DNA of 64,000 nt, taken from Clostridiales bacterium (GTDB lineage: Bacteria; Bacillota; Clostridia; Christensenellales; Borkfalkiaceae). The translations under genes were made by a program, and so were the position numbers. The stretch lies in contig SVIW01000007.1 of the NCBI GenBank assembly GCA_015069295.1, positions 1-64,000 on the forward strand, written 5' to 3'. Below the pieces are notes generated by a model that did not search any database, was not told the DNA's origin, and saw only the letters and a list, made by a program, of their open reading frames with translations. Below, piece by piece: positions 63,023-64,000 of this stretch; position 1 is the stretch's first letter; each line of letters opens with the position of its first letter.

Positions 63023-64000
63023 TACGCTTCACCCCCTTCCGTTTGTTTTCCTTTCGTTTGCGCCTCGTAAATTTCGCGATAGATATCGCTGCTTTCCATT
63101 AGCGTAGCGTGATTGCCGCAGGCAATAATTTTACCGCCGTCTAAAACGAGAATTTTGTCGGCGTGTTCGACTGAGGACACGCGCTGGGCAATGATAATCT
63201 TCGTCGTATCGGGAATTTCTTCCTTAAACGCGTGGCGAATCAAGGCGTCCGTTTTGGTATCTACCGCCGAAGTGGAATCGTCCAAAATCAGCACCTTGGG
63301 CTTTCTAAGCAACGCGCGCGCAATGCAAAGGCGTTGTTTTTGACCGCCCGAAACGTTCGTGCCGCCCGCCTCGATATGGGTATCGTAACCGTCGGGAAAG
63401 GCGCGGATAAATTCGTCCGCTTGCGCCAATTTACAAACTCTTTCAAGCTCTTCGTCCGTCGCGTTTTCATCCCCCCAACGCAGGTTTTCTTTAATCGTGC
63501 CCAAAAAGAGCACGTTCTTTTGCAAGACGATAGAAACTTCCTTTCTCAATACGTCCAAATCGTAGTCTTTGACGTTGACGCCGCCGACGTAAACTTCCCC
63601 TTCCGTCGCGTCGTAGAGGCGGGGAATGAGTTGGATAAGGGTGGTTTTCGACGAGCCCGTACCCCCTAAAATACCCACCGTTTCGCCCGAATTGATGGTA
63701 AGGTCGATGTCGGAAAGCGCGTAGTTATCCGCTTTTTCAAAGTATTTGAAGTTGACGTTTTCAAAGCGGATAGAGCCGTCTTTGACTTCCGTTACTCCCT
63801 CTTTCGGGCTGACGATATCCGATTCCTGGGTAAGCACTTCGCTGATACGACGCGCCGATTCGATGGACATCGAAAGCATAACGAAAATCATAGAGAACAT
63901 CATAAGACAAGACAGCATTTGTATTCCGTAGGAAATAAGCGCGGAAAGCTGCCCTGCGCCGAAGCCGTCGTACGCCGCCCAATAGGATTTATCCACGATG
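63022..64000 (-). CDS. Heterodimeric ABC exporter, subunit 1 (5' end beyond the window)
   Basis: Only the last 325 or so residues are present: the end of the membrane domain and the whole ATPase domain. Walker A is GGTGSSKTT (Ser where Gly is usual before Lys), signature VSGGQ, and Walker B LILDDSTSAVD with Asp instead of the catalytic Glu. This is the degenerate-site half typical of heterodimeric exporters such as BmrCD or TM287/288. The true start lies beyond 64000. Confidence 0.93.
   Translation of the reverse strand, partial: IVDKSYWAAYDGFGAGQLSALISYGIQMLSCLMMFSMIFVMLSMSIESARRISEVLTQESDIVSPKEGVTEVKDGSIRFENVNFKYFEKADNYALSDIDLTINSGETVGILGGTGSSKTTLIQLIPRLYDATEGEVYVGGVNVKDYDLDVLRKEVSIVLQKNVLFLGTIKENLRWGDENATDEELERVCKLAQADEFIRAFPDGYDTHIEAGGTNVSGGQKQRLCIARALLRKPKVLILDDSTSAVDTKTDALIRHAFKEEIPDTTKIIIAQRVSSVEHADKILVLDGGKIIACGNHATLMESSDIYREIYEAQTKGKQTEGGEA

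Overview
The window is a chromosomal segment of an endospore-forming member of the Clostridia (Firmicutes), probably an uncultured gut lineage. The evidence is a spoIIGA-sigE-sigG sporulation cluster with a perfect Spo0A box, a YlmC/YmxH-type PRC-barrel protein, purine-rich AGGAGG ribosome binding sites, an FMN riboswitch in front of a RibU-type ECF transporter, and Gram-positive cell-wall genes (GlmM, Ddl, a MurF-type ligase, LtaS-like, VanW). No rRNA, tRNA, CRISPR array, prophage or classical insertion sequence was seen. Almost every gene is on the minus strand; only four are on plus: an AraC regulator, dnaA, mnmG and an HTH-membrane protein.

Layout from left to right. 0.3-9.1 kb: amino-sugar genes (glmM and a left-handed beta-helix acyltransferase), an M1 lipoprotein peptidase, an M23 peptidase, a YwmB-like protein, then a translation and RNA-modification operon that reads prmA-rsmE-mtaB-hinT. 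9.2-12 kb: L-fucose isomerase divergent from an AraC regulator with interleaved promoters. 12-13.1 kb: a small membrane protein and a REP-associated tyrosine transposase (RAYT) with its palindromes. 13.2-23.6 kb: dnaJ-dnaK, a lipoprotein, a two-gene LtaS-like locus, an SDR enzyme, grpE, yhbY and obgE. 23.7-29.9 kb: ddl, a membrane-fused MurF-type ligase, an alpha/beta hydrolase, rimI-tsaB-tsaE, then ribU with its riboswitch. 29.9-33.4 kb: a response regulator, a histidine kinase and an unknown membrane protein. 33.5-37.3 kb: the sporulation sigma cluster, interrupted by a self-contained GDSL hydrolase gene. 37.4-46.5 kb: yraN-rnhB-rbgA-trmD-ftsY, smc, rnc and plsX. 46.5-54 kb: asnS, vanW, recF, then divergent dnaA-mnmG. 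55-64 kb: a glycosyltransferase, pnp-rpsO, hemZ-MBL and a heterodimeric ABC exporter cut by the right edge.

Most genes are housekeeping. The less expected material lies between and inside them. (1) A mosaic family of structured intergenic elements occurs five or six times in gaps between co-directional genes, always in the same orientation, usually close behind a stop codon, with hairpins that show compensatory base changes. (2) The RAYT gene carries its own palindrome twice inside its coding sequence, in opposite orientations and as two different peptides, as well as twice in its 5' flank. (3) A GGGGCAGGTAC motif recurs with a strong strand bias. (4) A MurF-type ligase appears to have its UDP-substrate domain replaced by membrane helices. 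(5) A direct repeat with an 11-bp period is shared by the two-component operon and the LtaS-like operon, suggesting a small envelope regulon.
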